Assembly: GCA_003024985.2 (NCBI GenBank)
Contig: PXIH01S0009140.1
Strand: one strand, 5' to 3'
Length of the DNA stretch: 10,274 nt
Source of the DNA: Euperipatoides rowelli
Lineage: Eukaryota > Onychophora > Udeonychophora > Euonychophora > Peripatopsidae
Below are positions 1-7,698 of this stretch, in pieces. The notes under the pieces were generated by a model, which did not search any database, had not been told where the DNA came from, and saw only the letters and a list, made by a program, of their open reading frames with translations. Within the stretch, counting starts at the first letter, position 1. Each line of letters starts with the position of its first letter. The translations under genes were made by a program, and so were the position numbers.

Positions 1-46
1 AACTAAAGAGATACAAGAGACCTAGAAATGCAGCGATTTATTAATT

Positions 47-277
47 GAAGGGGTCGGAGCAAAAAAATAAAAAAATTGAGTTTTACTGTTGTAGACATCA
101 AGCAAGTTAATAACTATCCACAGTAAAAAATTCAGCTTAAAAAAACAATAAATGGCACCTCAAAACAGCATTGCTATATTATAATTAACATAGGCAGTAT
201 AGGAAAACCCAAACTTTGATTGCGTATTTCTCAGTTTGCTACATGTGTGGCATATAACTATTTTGCCCGACCCCTTC
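47..277. mobile_element. Miniature inverted-repeat transposable element, 231 bp, superfamily unassigned
   Basis: The left end GAAGGGGTCGGAGCAAAA (47-64) is repeated in inverted form at the right end, TTTTGCCCGACCCCTTC (261-277). The two differ only by one extra base in the left arm. Both ends are flanked by AATT (43-46 and 278-281), which could be a 4-bp target duplication. AATT is its own reverse complement, so it could equally be an extension of the terminal repeat. If the element begins at GGGG, the flanks TTGAA and TTCAA would be an imperfect 5-bp duplication. The interior is A/T-rich and has no coding frame, so this is a non-autonomous copy that would need a transposase from elsewhere. 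It lies past the stop codon of the minus-strand exon at 576-665, in its 3' flank. Confidence 0.78.
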
Positions 278-575
278 AATTGTTATTGTCCTTTTACAGC
301 AACCTATGTAGAATAGCCTATTTTATCTAAATGACTAGCATATTTATTTAAAAAAAATCTTTGCTAACTTATATTTAAAATTATTCAAATGTTTTATTTT
401 TACATCTTTAAACCAATACAAAGTTTTTCTCAGATATATCGGCAAACATTTGTAAATACAGTTACATAATAATATAATAAGAATTGTTTGAAAAGTACAA
501 ATTTCATATTGCTTTATTTCACATTTTAAATACATTGTAGTACCATGGAGTTTATAGATAACTACAAATAAATCA
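278..575 (-). other. Probable 3' untranslated/flanking sequence of the minus-strand gene
   Basis: This stretch directly follows the TAA stop of the exon at 576-665 when read on the minus strand. It has no coding-like frame. On the minus strand it carries several AATAAA hexamers (plus-strand TTTATT at about 513-518, 393-398 and 343-348), any of which could be a polyadenylation signal. Such hexamers are frequent by chance in DNA this rich in A/T, so the transcript end cannot be fixed. The 63-codon frame at 344-535 on the minus strand has low-complexity composition and I do not regard it as a gene. Confidence 0.3.
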
Positions 576-665
576 TTACCAGAGCTTCAAATCATAGCCT
601 TTAGTAGTTTTCCTTTCTTTTCTTCTCTTCAAATTAGCTTTTGAGTCATCTGCTTGCACAAACAA
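576..665 (-). CDS. Probable last coding exon of an unidentified protein with a basic C-terminus
   Basis: On the minus strand, CCATTTCTAG is a good splice acceptor ending at 666. From 665 down to 576 there are 29 sense codons and then TAA. The peptide starts LFVQADDSKANLK, continues with a dense basic run RRKERKTTK, and ends GYDLKLW. The frame is closed by a TAG that overlaps the acceptor itself, so the open stretch coincides with the predicted exon. The amino acid mix (K, R, D, W, few low-complexity codons) differs from the flanks. The exon begins in phase 0, which matches the phase-0 donor of the exon at 5562-5864 about 4.9 kb upstream. Following a hydrophobic exon, this would be a short charged tail, probably cytoplasmic. 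I do not recognise the family. A chance open frame of 30 codons remains possible, but acceptor, composition and phase agree. Confidence 0.5.
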   Translation of the reverse strand: MFVQADDSKANLKRRKERKTTKGYDLKLW

Positions 666-1544
666 CTAGAAATGGCTTGGTATAATAATAATTGTGATTA
701 TTTGTTTAAAAATTCCAAATTTCAAATAGCATCTTTCACATTTCACTGTGTCATTTATTAGAAAATCATTAGCAACTGATATACAAAGCGCCGTCTTGTC
801 CATTGTATAGACATCATTAATATGATGAATTTCTAGAACAATGTATAGATATGACTAAAGGTTCTGATTATTTTAAAGAATTTTATAACTTCCTATCAAA
901 ATTAAACAGGTTGCAAAAGATAATTTATAAACGTAAGTACAGTAAGTATAACAATGAATGATGGATTACCAAATACTGTATAAACTTAATATTTTTATTT
1001 TATTTTTATCTAAACTATTAATTATTAAGCTGAATTATATCAAAATTTACGATCAGGTTTTAATTAGTAGGCCTATAGCAGAAACCAGCTATGTAAATAA
1101 TACAAAATGATTTTACTAATTTTTTCAATTGAAAATTTTAAATTCTCATCTCCAAATTAGAATTTTCTGGTTCTTCTTCAAATGCATAAATCAGTTAAGT
1201 ATTACTGTTTGATATGAATTGTGGAAATCAATAAATGGTATTGTAAATAATGACTTAATATAGCTGTGGAAATTTTATGCTATTAGAAAGCCAAAATAAA
1301 TACACTAGTGACTATATGGGGCTCAAGGGGGGGCAAATTTAAAAAGAAACCTTATGGTCACGTTAATTAATTTATTTTAATGTTTTTTTAAATGTTAATT
1401 GGCAATTTGATAACAATTCTGATTATTTATTTTAAAACTTTTTATTTTATTTTTTTTAGATTTTAATCAAAAATTTAATATTAATTCTTACAGTTACCGG
1501 CATTATATTAATAAGATTTTTTTTTTTAAAAAAAAAATATGACT
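666..1544. other. AT-rich non-coding sequence, likely intron
   Basis: I find no frame of useful length, no terminal inverted repeats and no tandem repeat here. It contains a short G-run (GGGGGGG at about 1327-1333) and a T11A10 run at 1517-1537. If the exons at 576-665 and 5562-5864 belong to one gene, this is the 3' part of their intron. Confidence 0.35.
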
Positions 1545-1830
1545 TTCTCTAAGAATATGGCCAAGTTGTTGGGCCCCAGGTTCCTGACATCTACAACACC
1601 TTCATTTTCACTGGTCTTGCTAATAGTTCATCAAATTTATAAGATACCGGTATAACAATATTTTTGAATGAAGCAAGAGGGAATGAGTGCAAAAACCCTC
1701 CTTACTTTCCCATACATTCCATGTGACCTGTGGTTAAAACAGTTTGCACAGGCTTGAGCTATACCACCTAGCAAAGCAAAACAATGAGGAGGATGGAAGA
1801 GGAGGGAGGTTGATGGGGTTATAATCATGA
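1545..1830. other. GC-richer island with open frames on both strands; decayed repeat or exon remnant
   Basis: This block is clearly less A/T-rich than its flanks. On the plus strand, a frame from the ATG at 1557 reads MAKLLGPRF and stops after about 32 codons at an in-frame TAA. An alternative plus frame over the same bases reads VVGPQVPDIYNTF. On the minus strand, a frame (1828 to 1637) contains NHRSHGMYGKVRRVFALIP. No frame spans the block and no pair of good splice sites bounds it. Competing frames are what an old transposable-element fragment or a former coding segment would give. I do not recognise any family, and strand is undecided. Confidence 0.3.
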
Positions 1831-2221
1831 CTATAAATTATTAGGCCTTTGAAGCTAAACATATTTTTATTTCTTCTACATTCATTTATTAATACTGTAT
1901 ATAGGCTACAGTGTTATTATTAAGAATAACTTTTATTTGAAGTGTTTGAACTTGGAGAATTCTTTCCTGCAATATCTTCTTGCAATATACACTGTATTTC
2001 ACTTGCAAACAAAAATATTTAGAAAAGCAATGCAATATATTTTAATAAAATATTTAAATCAAATAAATAAAATATCCAATTTGATGAGCAAATGGCAAGC
2101 CATGTCTCTTAAATGGTTGAACCATCATTTGGATTAAATGTTGACTATTCAAAGTCCAGAAAAATTATTATTATGAATTAGAATTATTTTAATTTTACGA
2201 TGAAAATAAAACAAATTTATC
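1831..2221. other. AT-rich non-coding sequence
   Basis: Nothing specific is visible. A 66-codon plus-strand frame (1937-2137) is rich in I, L, N, K and F codons, as expected from A/T-rich background, and has no supporting splice or start context. Confidence 0.3.
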
Positions 2222-2399
2222 TCAGAAAACAAAAAATAAATTGTTTGCAGAAAAGAAGGTGTGTGTAGGGGGGGGGGGAGGTTGCATTCTGTTCTCTTAG
2301 CCCCAACATTTTAAGATATTCCCAGACTTCTCTAGGCTTGAGGATGCCAATAACCTTACATCTCCCATCATACAAAAAGTTTTTTTTTAAAAAAAAGGA
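2222..2399 (-). other. Coding-like GC-richer island, unidentified; possible exon or transposon remnant
   Basis: Read on the minus strand, one frame stays open from just after a TAG (about 2399) to a TGA at 2222-2224. Its central part (2378 to 2279) reads YDGRCKVIGILKPREVW then EYLKMLGLREQNAT, an amino acid mix unlike the A/T-rich surroundings. It then runs through a proline stretch encoded by the C11 complement of the G-run at 2268-2278. The upstream edge is a T-run/A-run (2380-2396) rather than a clear acceptor, and no good donor lies within the frame. It may be a fragment of a mobile-element protein or a degraded exon. I cannot assign a family. Confidence 0.25.
2268..2278. repeat. Homopolymer G11 tract
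   Basis: Eleven consecutive G bases directly follow GTGTGTA. In a genome this rich in A/T a G-run of this length stands out and will be prone to slippage and sequencing error. Confidence 0.9.
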
Positions 2400-2428
2400 C
2401 TAAGTATTAGAACTATAGTTTATTTTTG

Positions 2429-2492
2429 TAGGAACTATGAAAGAAACTAGCCTAGTTCCTATTTTTGAAAAAGGAAAGGAATTAGTTCCTTT
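2429..2492. repeat. Cluster of GTTCC-type inverted repeats (two hairpins)
   Basis: TAGGAACT (2429-2436) pairs with AGTTCCTA (2454-2461). Immediately after, AAAGGAA (2475-2481) pairs with TTCCTTT (2486-2492) across a 4-nt loop. The same GGAAC/GTTCC core recurs four times in 65 bp. No function is evident; these could be remnants of nested inverted repeats. Confidence 0.55.
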
Positions 2493-2681
2493 TATTTAAG
2501 AACTTTCATATCACTTGAACTTTATTGCATATGATACAAGAACACAAAATATTGAAATTTATAAAAAAAAAAAAAATGAAGATAGGATTTTATAAAAAAG
2601 ATTTTTAGGCTTATAGTGACAAATAAGTCCTACTGGAGGAATATCTAATTTAAAAAGTCATTTATAAAATACACATATGTA

Positions 2682-3089
2682 CAGTTATTTCTTGATTTAC
2701 ACTGGATTGTGTTCTTGACAATCAGCGTGTAAATCAAATATAAATTTTACATTGGAAAAATAGAAATGCTAAGAGTTAGAGGAAGTGATGAAAACAAAAA
2801 AAAGCATTTTTTTTATTCTACTCACTATTATTAACATCTTGTTACGTTAATTTGCTAAAAATTGTATCTCTAGATGTGAGTACGGTATTAGCGAAAGAAT
2901 GAATTACAATTTAAGCTAATAAGCAAAACATTTATTCTAAATTAAGTACAACATCTTTTTTTTTTTTATTGTTTTGAAAAGCATGTTATTTCAAATGATT
3001 GGCCATGGAATTTGAGAAGTGGTAGTAATTCTTAAATCATCTTATTCCAAAACATTTAAATTAAATCTGTATAAATCAAGAATTAACTG
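2682..3089. mobile_element. Tc1/mariner-pogo-type miniature element, 408 bp, with TA duplication
   Basis: The left end CAGTTATTTCTTGATTTA (2682-2699) matches the reverse complement of the right end (3072-3089) at 17 of 18 positions. Each end is bordered by TA (2680-2681 and 3090-3091), the target duplication of the Tc1/mariner superfamily. The CAGT start is usual for that superfamily. The interior encodes no transposase, so it is non-autonomous. The left subterminal region carries a perfect 11-bp hairpin (2692-2737). The pogo/Tigger assignment rests on the style of the terminal and subterminal sequence and is inference; Tc1/mariner as such is well supported. It would lie within the large intron of the proposed minus-strand gene. 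Confidence 0.82.
2692..2737. repeat. Subterminal 11-bp hairpin of the pogo-type element
   Basis: TTGATTTACAC (2692-2702) is perfectly complementary to GTGTAAATCAA (2727-2737), with a 24-nt loop. It overlaps the left terminal repeat, so the same TTGATTTA core occurs three times in the element: twice at the left and once at the right end. Repeated subterminal motifs of this sort can be transposase-binding sites; that role is inferred. Confidence 0.7.
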
Positions 3090-3092
3090 TAC

Positions 3093-3829
3093 GCTTATTT
3101 TGTGAGTTTAATTTAAAATTAAGATACTGTATTAGGATTTTTTTTTTTAGTTCAAAAATATTATATAGTCTAAGTACACAAGTTTGGTTTTTAGTATAAT
3201 TATATTTTCTAATATCATTTTGATGTATATACAAAATGCACTTTATTACAGAAAAATTTTTTAAAGAAAACTTCAGTTTTTTTTTTTTTTTTTTTTTTGC
3301 TCTGCAAAAAAAATTGCTTCCTGTCAAACCAATGTGAAATGCTGTATCTCATACCCCTTTCTCCTTTCCAATTTTTATTTAATCCTCTTATTTAGTACAA
3401 GATGATAATTTTTACTACAGATGTTCTGTATCGTATAGACTAGAACTTTCTTATAAGATTTATTCTTCTGTGCAGAAGTGGTTAACTTCAATATCAACTA
3501 TCAGTTACAATGTCTGCAAGAGAATTAAGAAGAGTGGCTAAGGAGAGTGCCGGCCTGTATATTTGACTCATCAGCTGTAAATGCAAACTATTTTTGGAAA
3601 ATGTTGGCAATCTATCACAAATAAACCACATGTGTTTTATATAAATTAATATTAATTTTAAGAGTTTATAAAATTTCTGTACATTATCACTATAATTATT
3701 TTTAAGTGTACAGTATAAAAAGTGAAACATTTTTTTTTTTTTTTGGTTAATGACTAGAATTTATTAGATTTAAATTGATATTTTTACTTATTATTTTAGT
3801 TACCGGTATATGAACCTAAAGTGTAATGA
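3093..3829. other. AT-rich sequence with a T22 tract and one small GC-richer patch
   Basis: This stretch holds a T22 homopolymer at 3277-3298 and a T14-type run near 3731. A slightly GC-richer patch lies at about 3495-3600. There a plus-strand ATG at 3510 opens an 18-codon frame (MSARELRRVAKESAGLYI, stop at 3564-3566), and the minus strand is open as well. Neither has enough support to be called a gene. Confidence 0.35.
3277..3298. repeat. Homopolymer T22 tract
   Basis: Twenty-two consecutive T bases lie at 3277-3298. Without a flanking retrotransposed body or a target duplication I cannot call this the tail of a retroelement. Confidence 0.9.
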
Positions 3830-5260
3830 AATAGGAATTCCATACTAGAAATGTCTTCAGTTAAATTTAACTTTTGAAAAAAAATATCAGCTTTTAAAAT
3901 TTTAATCGATAATAAGCTTCAGTCTTCAACTGACACCAAAATAAATAAAAAATATTTAGCTATGAGAGAATAAGATTCCAAAAAATAATACTGTAATTAA
4001 TTTTGTACAGCAAGGAGAAAAAGTAAAATTATTCATTAGAATAAATACATTAGACATTTATTTTATATAAATTTATTTTATTTCAATATGTACGGAACAT
4101 AATAAATAATATTTCGTAATTTTAAATATACAATTGAAAAAAAGTTATATATTTTTTACAATAGGCTGGGATATACGGTCTCTAATAATTATACTTTTTT
4201 TTTTTTAATTAAAGCCTAAGCAAAATGACCCCAAGGCCAATTAGACTTTTTTTATTTACTAAATAAAGAAACCAAGATAAAGAAAACCTCCAGGAGAAAT
4301 ACCTCATTAATAAGATATACAGGAAACAATGTTTATAGGCATTTATAAAAAGCAGTATCCTATTACTAACTATTATTGAGTGTTTTGTAGGCTAAATATC
4401 CTATATTAATTTCTTATAATTTCAACTTTAAGAAATTTAAAAAATGTAAGGATGTAGAGTATTTTTAAAACTTTAAATGGATAATAAACTTTAGTCTACA
4501 ACTAAAGAACAAAAAAATACATAGGCTAAGCATAATAATTAATTTTATACAACAGGGTAAAATTATCCTTTGCAAGAAATCAATTACATCATTTATTTAG
4601 TAAAGAAAGAAACCAAGATAAAGAAATTCTAAATCTAGTAGAAATACTTCATTACTAAGATATACAGGAAATAATGTTTACATAAATTAATCAGAAACAA
4701 TATCCTATTACGAGCTAACTATTTAAGTGACTTTTGTAATCTCTCTTTCCTTTCACTTAATTTAAATTTTAATAAATCTAACAAGAAGTGTAGACAGATA
4801 GACTATTAAAAAAATTAAATATAGATACAGATTCCAAAATCAAGACAAGCTAAAAATTTATTAGGATAAAATTTACTTTGAAAAAAATTATCAGATTTTA
4901 AATATTAAATGGAAAATAAACTTTAGTCTACAACTGATTAACAGAAAATAAATATTGTAGATGACTATGCGTATGAGAGTAAGATACCACAAAGAAAATG
5001 TTAAATTACCCATTGAAGAAATCAATTAGACATTATTTATTTACAAAAGAAAGAAATCAAGATAAAGATAATCTTTAGTCTTGGGAGAATCATCTCATTA
5101 ATAAGATATACCGGACACAATGTTTACAGACATTAATCAGAAACAATATCCTATTACTAACTAGCTATTAATGCGAGTTTTGTAATCTTCAACCCTTATT
5201 ATACCAACTTTAACAAATTAAAACTAAAAATACAAACCTGTAGACTGTTAAAAAAATAGA
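3830..5260. repeat. Three diverged tandem copies of a unit of about 430-445 bp
   Basis: Landmarks recur in the same order three times. The first is GATAATAAGCTTCAGTC (3908), GATAATAAACTTTAGTC (4480) and GAAAATAAACTTTAGTC (4912). The second is ACCAAGATAAAGAAA (4271), the same word at 4612, and ATCAAGATAAAGATA (5056). The third is AGATATAC (4313, 4658, 5104), followed each time by an ATCCTATTA word (about 4357, 4702, 5148). Spacing between copies 2 and 3 is 432-446 bp. Copy 1 carries about 190 extra bases near 4064-4238, bordered on both sides by ATTAGAC plus TTTATTT-like sequence. Its spacer before copy 2 is about 85 bp shorter than the next spacer. The copies are visibly diverged, so the duplication is old. 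No protein frame runs through them. The outer boundaries are approximate. Confidence 0.82.
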
Positions 5261-5561
5261 AAATAATTATATATTTCAAACAAGATCAGCATTTTCTAAA
5301 ATTATTAATACTATAATGATACAATACCATAGGCTACTCTTTTTTTCTCTGAATAAATTATTTTATAAAATTATTTCCTAGTTATACATGGCTTGTAAAA
5401 AGAGCCGGTTACAATATAGGTTAATATAATATGAAGTGACAAGCCAATCAATGCCTTAAAAGTTTACTGTTGAACTTAAATGTCTAAAAACACTAATATT
5501 TTATATGAACCTAAATCAACTACTTCATATGTTGCAAATAGATTTTAACTCAGTATCATAC
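5261..5561. other. AT-rich non-coding sequence, likely intron
   Basis: No repeat landmark or frame of interest continues past the third tandem copy. Under the minus-strand gene model this is the first part of the intron, starting at the GTATGATAC donor (5561-5553). Confidence 0.35.
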
Positions 5562-5864
5562 CTTATAAAAATTCCATAAAATNTGTAGTGAAAAAATATC
5601 CAAAGTAGAAATAACAGCGGACTCATAAACCCTGTGAGACATTATTGCCTTCCTCAGTTTCACCTCACAGAGCGGCAACACATGATGTATTTCTGAATTT
5701 TGATTGTAGCAGTAAAACATATATTGATAAGCATGTTGTGAGGAAATCATTAATACATACATTGCAAATGATATATTGCCTCCAATATACAACACAGATT
5801 TGATGGCATACGTTCTGTATATGGCTAGGATAATGGTAACTGCTTTAATTTTGAATTGCATTAG
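5562..5864 (-). CDS. Probable internal exon of an unidentified membrane protein
   Basis: On the minus strand an open frame runs from about 5864 to TATAAG|GTATGA, a strong consensus splice donor at 5562/5561. Without splicing, the frame would end at the TGA formed by the donor itself. The N-terminal half is hydrophobic: AVTIILAIY, then SVLYIGGNISFAMYVLMIS, probably one or two membrane segments. The second half is mixed polar: HHVLPLCEVKLRKAIMSHR, then a second hydrophobic patch, TLDIFSL to ILWNFYK. The donor leaves phase 0. The acceptor is less certain: CACAAG at 5865 after a T9 tract gives a 101-codon exon in phase 0; GCAG at 5840 gives 278 bp. The block is less A/T-rich than its flanks. One codon contains the undetermined base at 5583 (CAN, His or Gln). 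The pattern of helices and a basic loop could suit a multi-pass receptor or enzyme, but I recognise no family. Confidence 0.42.
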
Positions 5865-6084
5865 CTTGTGATTATTTAAAAAAAAATATTATCAATAATA
5901 ATAGAAATTAAATAAACCAATATTATTAAGGCCAAACAACACTTTAAAATAAATCACGCAAGAAGTAATATAATGTAGCAAGATATTTTAGTGCTGTTAA
6001 TATTTGGTGAATCATTCAACAAAATAAAAATTAGTATAATTAAATTTAGCTTTATAGAATAATTACAATCTTTAATTTATCCAC
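5865..6084. other. AT-rich non-coding sequence
   Basis: A T9 tract and A/T-rich sequence precede the exon at 5562-5864 on the minus strand and would be the end of its upstream intron. Nothing else is visible. Confidence 0.3.
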
Positions 6085-6225
6085 CCTAGCTGCTAGGCTT
6101 GGTCTACCTCAATCATCCTGGCCAAAGATTAACCCGAATGATCAAGGCAAGATTGCTTGGAAAGGTTTGGCAACTTGCAATCAACTTGCATGACCTGTTC
6201 CCAATTGTGGTGATCCCCAGTTATA
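6085..6225. other. GC-richer island open on both strands; candidate terminal exon or repeat fragment
   Basis: On the plus strand, TTTAATTTATCCACCCTAG is a plausible splice acceptor ending at 6089. The following frame is open to a TGA at 6191-6193 and reads AARLGLPQSSWPKINPNDQ, then GKIAWKGLATCNQLA. On the minus strand the same DNA is open in another frame reading DHHNWEQVMQVDCKLPN, ending at a TAA (6131-6129), and in a third frame ending ALIIRVNLWPG. Three open frames over about 100 bp mean openness reflects base composition as much as coding. CAACTTGCA is directly repeated at 6171-6179 and 6182-6190. It may be an exon of a plus-strand gene, a decayed transposon or a conserved non-coding element. 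I cannot decide. Confidence 0.3.
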
Positions 6226-6973
6226 TTTAAATTAATGTAAATGGTATCCCATATTCTTAGACTAATATAGGACTAAACTAATTAAGTATTAAGATATGTG
6301 TCCAGTGATAATTAGTGCAATATATGCTACAGATAAATAGGACTAAAGGTACAGATTAAGATTAAACTATATTATGATTTAGTTAGCTTATAGCTAACAA
6401 TATAAACACTACTTTATTTTAATAGCATTGGAATTTATTTGCATGGAATTCACAAAATATTAATTATTATACTAATATTAAAATATATGACTATTGTATT
6501 TCTATTGGCCTTATACAATAAGTAATTTTAAGATAATAATTTTTTATTGTTATTTGGAAATTGTCTATTTGATCAAATATGTTTTGATAAATTAAAATTT
6601 CAACAAATTAATATTTAATCAATTGTGTTTTGTTAAATTTGTTGAGGAGGAGAGACTGTGCGTGAGATAAGGTTAAAATGTGTGGGTTCTTCAAAAGTTA
6701 TAAAATTTTTAGACTTATTTTGCATAAAGAAGTAAAAATATCACTTTAATTAAATTTATAAACTTAGTTCAAGTAAAAAAAGTTAAAATATTAGGCATGA
6801 GGTTAGTTTTAAATATTTTAGGATAGATTAAAATCTAAGTCATCGAGCGGGAGAAAAACGTCATGTTGGAACAAACAAATGCCTTAAAAAGAAGAGGACT
6901 GAAATACTAGGCGAGAGTATTCCATACTAAAACTAACAACTCTAAATCATATAATTTAATTACTAACAATTCT
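6226..6973. other. AT-rich sequence with small inverted repeats
   Basis: GTTAGCT/AGCTAAC (6382-6388 and 6392-6398) forms a 7-bp hairpin with a 3-nt loop. TCAACAAATT/AATTTGTTGA (6600-6609 and 6636-6645) forms a 10-bp inverted repeat with a 26-nt loop. Neither has flanking duplications that would mark a transposon. A short charged plus-strand frame at 6839-6910 (VIEREKNVMLEQTN...) lacks a good acceptor or donor. Confidence 0.4.
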
Positions 6974-7255
6974 AAGCTTTCAATTATATTTAAAACTAAT
7001 AATTTTTATCAAATTAAGCATTTTAGATAAAAAATTTAAATTAAATTGAAAATTAGCTAGAGGGTCTAATAACTCTTAATATTCTGTAAATTATTTACTA
7101 ATGATTACCAGTATAAGCTTGCAGCTAAAACGAATAATTTTTTAGCAAATAAATCATTATTTTAGATAGTTTTTAAATGAAATTTAAAATTAAATTAAAC
7201 ATATAGTTTGCATTATAGTGAAATGGTAACTCATATTTTAACTAATAGTTTACTG
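6974..7255. repeat. Diverged tandem duplication, period 141 bp
   Basis: Both copies start at AAGCTT (6974 and 7115). In order they share an ACTAATAATTTTT/ACGAATAATTTTT word, then CATTTTAGATA/TATTTTAGATA, an AAATTTAAATTAAATT/AAATTTAAAATTAAATT word, and a TTTACTAATGATTACCAGTA/TTTACTGATACTAG-type end. Many point differences and small gaps show it is old. Much of the similarity lies in simple A/T sequence, so the exact edges are uncertain. Confidence 0.55.
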
Positions 7256-7270
7256 ATACTAGCCTACAAA

Positions 7271-7413
7271 CCTCTTAAATCTTTACAAGTTTAGTGTAAC
7301 TCTTCTAAAATCTTTACTGATACCACATACCTCTTTACTGATACCATGTACCTCTTCTAAAATCTTTACTGATACTATGCACCTCTTCTAAAAATCTTTA
7401 CTGGTATTTTGTG
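7271..7413. repeat. 31-bp minisatellite, about 4.6 copies
   Basis: Copies lie at 7271-7298, 7299-7329, 7330-7350 (short, 21 bp), 7351-7381 and 7382-7413. The unit begins CCTCTTCTAAAATCTTTACT and ends with GATACYATGYA. The third copy lacks the CTAAAAT segment and the first is the most diverged. This is a simple tandem array without the regular unique spacers that a CRISPR array has. Confidence 0.92.
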
Positions 7414-7698
7414 CCTGGCCATACCAGCCTAATTTCACCACTGTTATTTGATATGTAAATGTGGATATTTAGTGCTATATGAGATTTTAAAACATTAAAC
7501 TACTATGTCTCTCAATTTTTTTGATGTAATCTTTCACCCGAGATATTAATGGTTTTAATTAACATTTGGAAGTGGAGAAATGAGAGATCGATTGTTGCGT
7601 AAAATGAGCACAGACTTGATTTAATAAAAGAATGGTTTTATCAAGTGAAAGATAGGTAAAAAAGGCATTTGTGAATTGATATTTTAAATGCATTATAT

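Noticed and set aside
344-535. 63-codon minus-strand frame
   Set aside because: Its composition (I, L, K, F, Y, N, C) is that of A/T-rich background. It has no splice or start context, and it falls in the proposed 3' untranslated region.
1937-2137. 66-codon plus-strand frame starting with ATG
   Set aside because: Low-complexity A/T-driven codons, poor start context and no neighbouring splice sites.
3277-3298. T22 as the tail of a minus-strand retrotransposed copy
   Set aside because: No conserved body, coding remnant or flanking target duplication could be seen next to it.
3076-3327. 83-codon minus-strand frame
   Set aside because: It is created by the A22 run (complement of T22 at 3277-3298), which encodes poly-lysine, and it overlaps the end of the pogo-type element.
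3510-3566. 18-codon plus-strand frame MSARELRRVAKESAGLYI
   Set aside because: Attractive composition but too short. It could be the end of an exon after GTGCAG near 3476, yet an in-frame TAA at 3483-3485 blocks that.
3494-3730. 78-codon minus-strand frame
   Set aside because: Its last third looks somewhat coding-like, but no acceptor or donor frames it and the plus strand is equally open over the same patch.
6839-6910. Charged plus-strand frame VIEREKNVMLEQTN...
   Set aside because: 23 codons only, with an in-frame TAA just upstream, a weak AAG acceptor without a pyrimidine tract, and no donor.
7271-7413. CRISPR-like repeat array
   Set aside because: The units are contiguous with no unique spacers of regular length; it is a minisatellite, and the window is eukaryotic.
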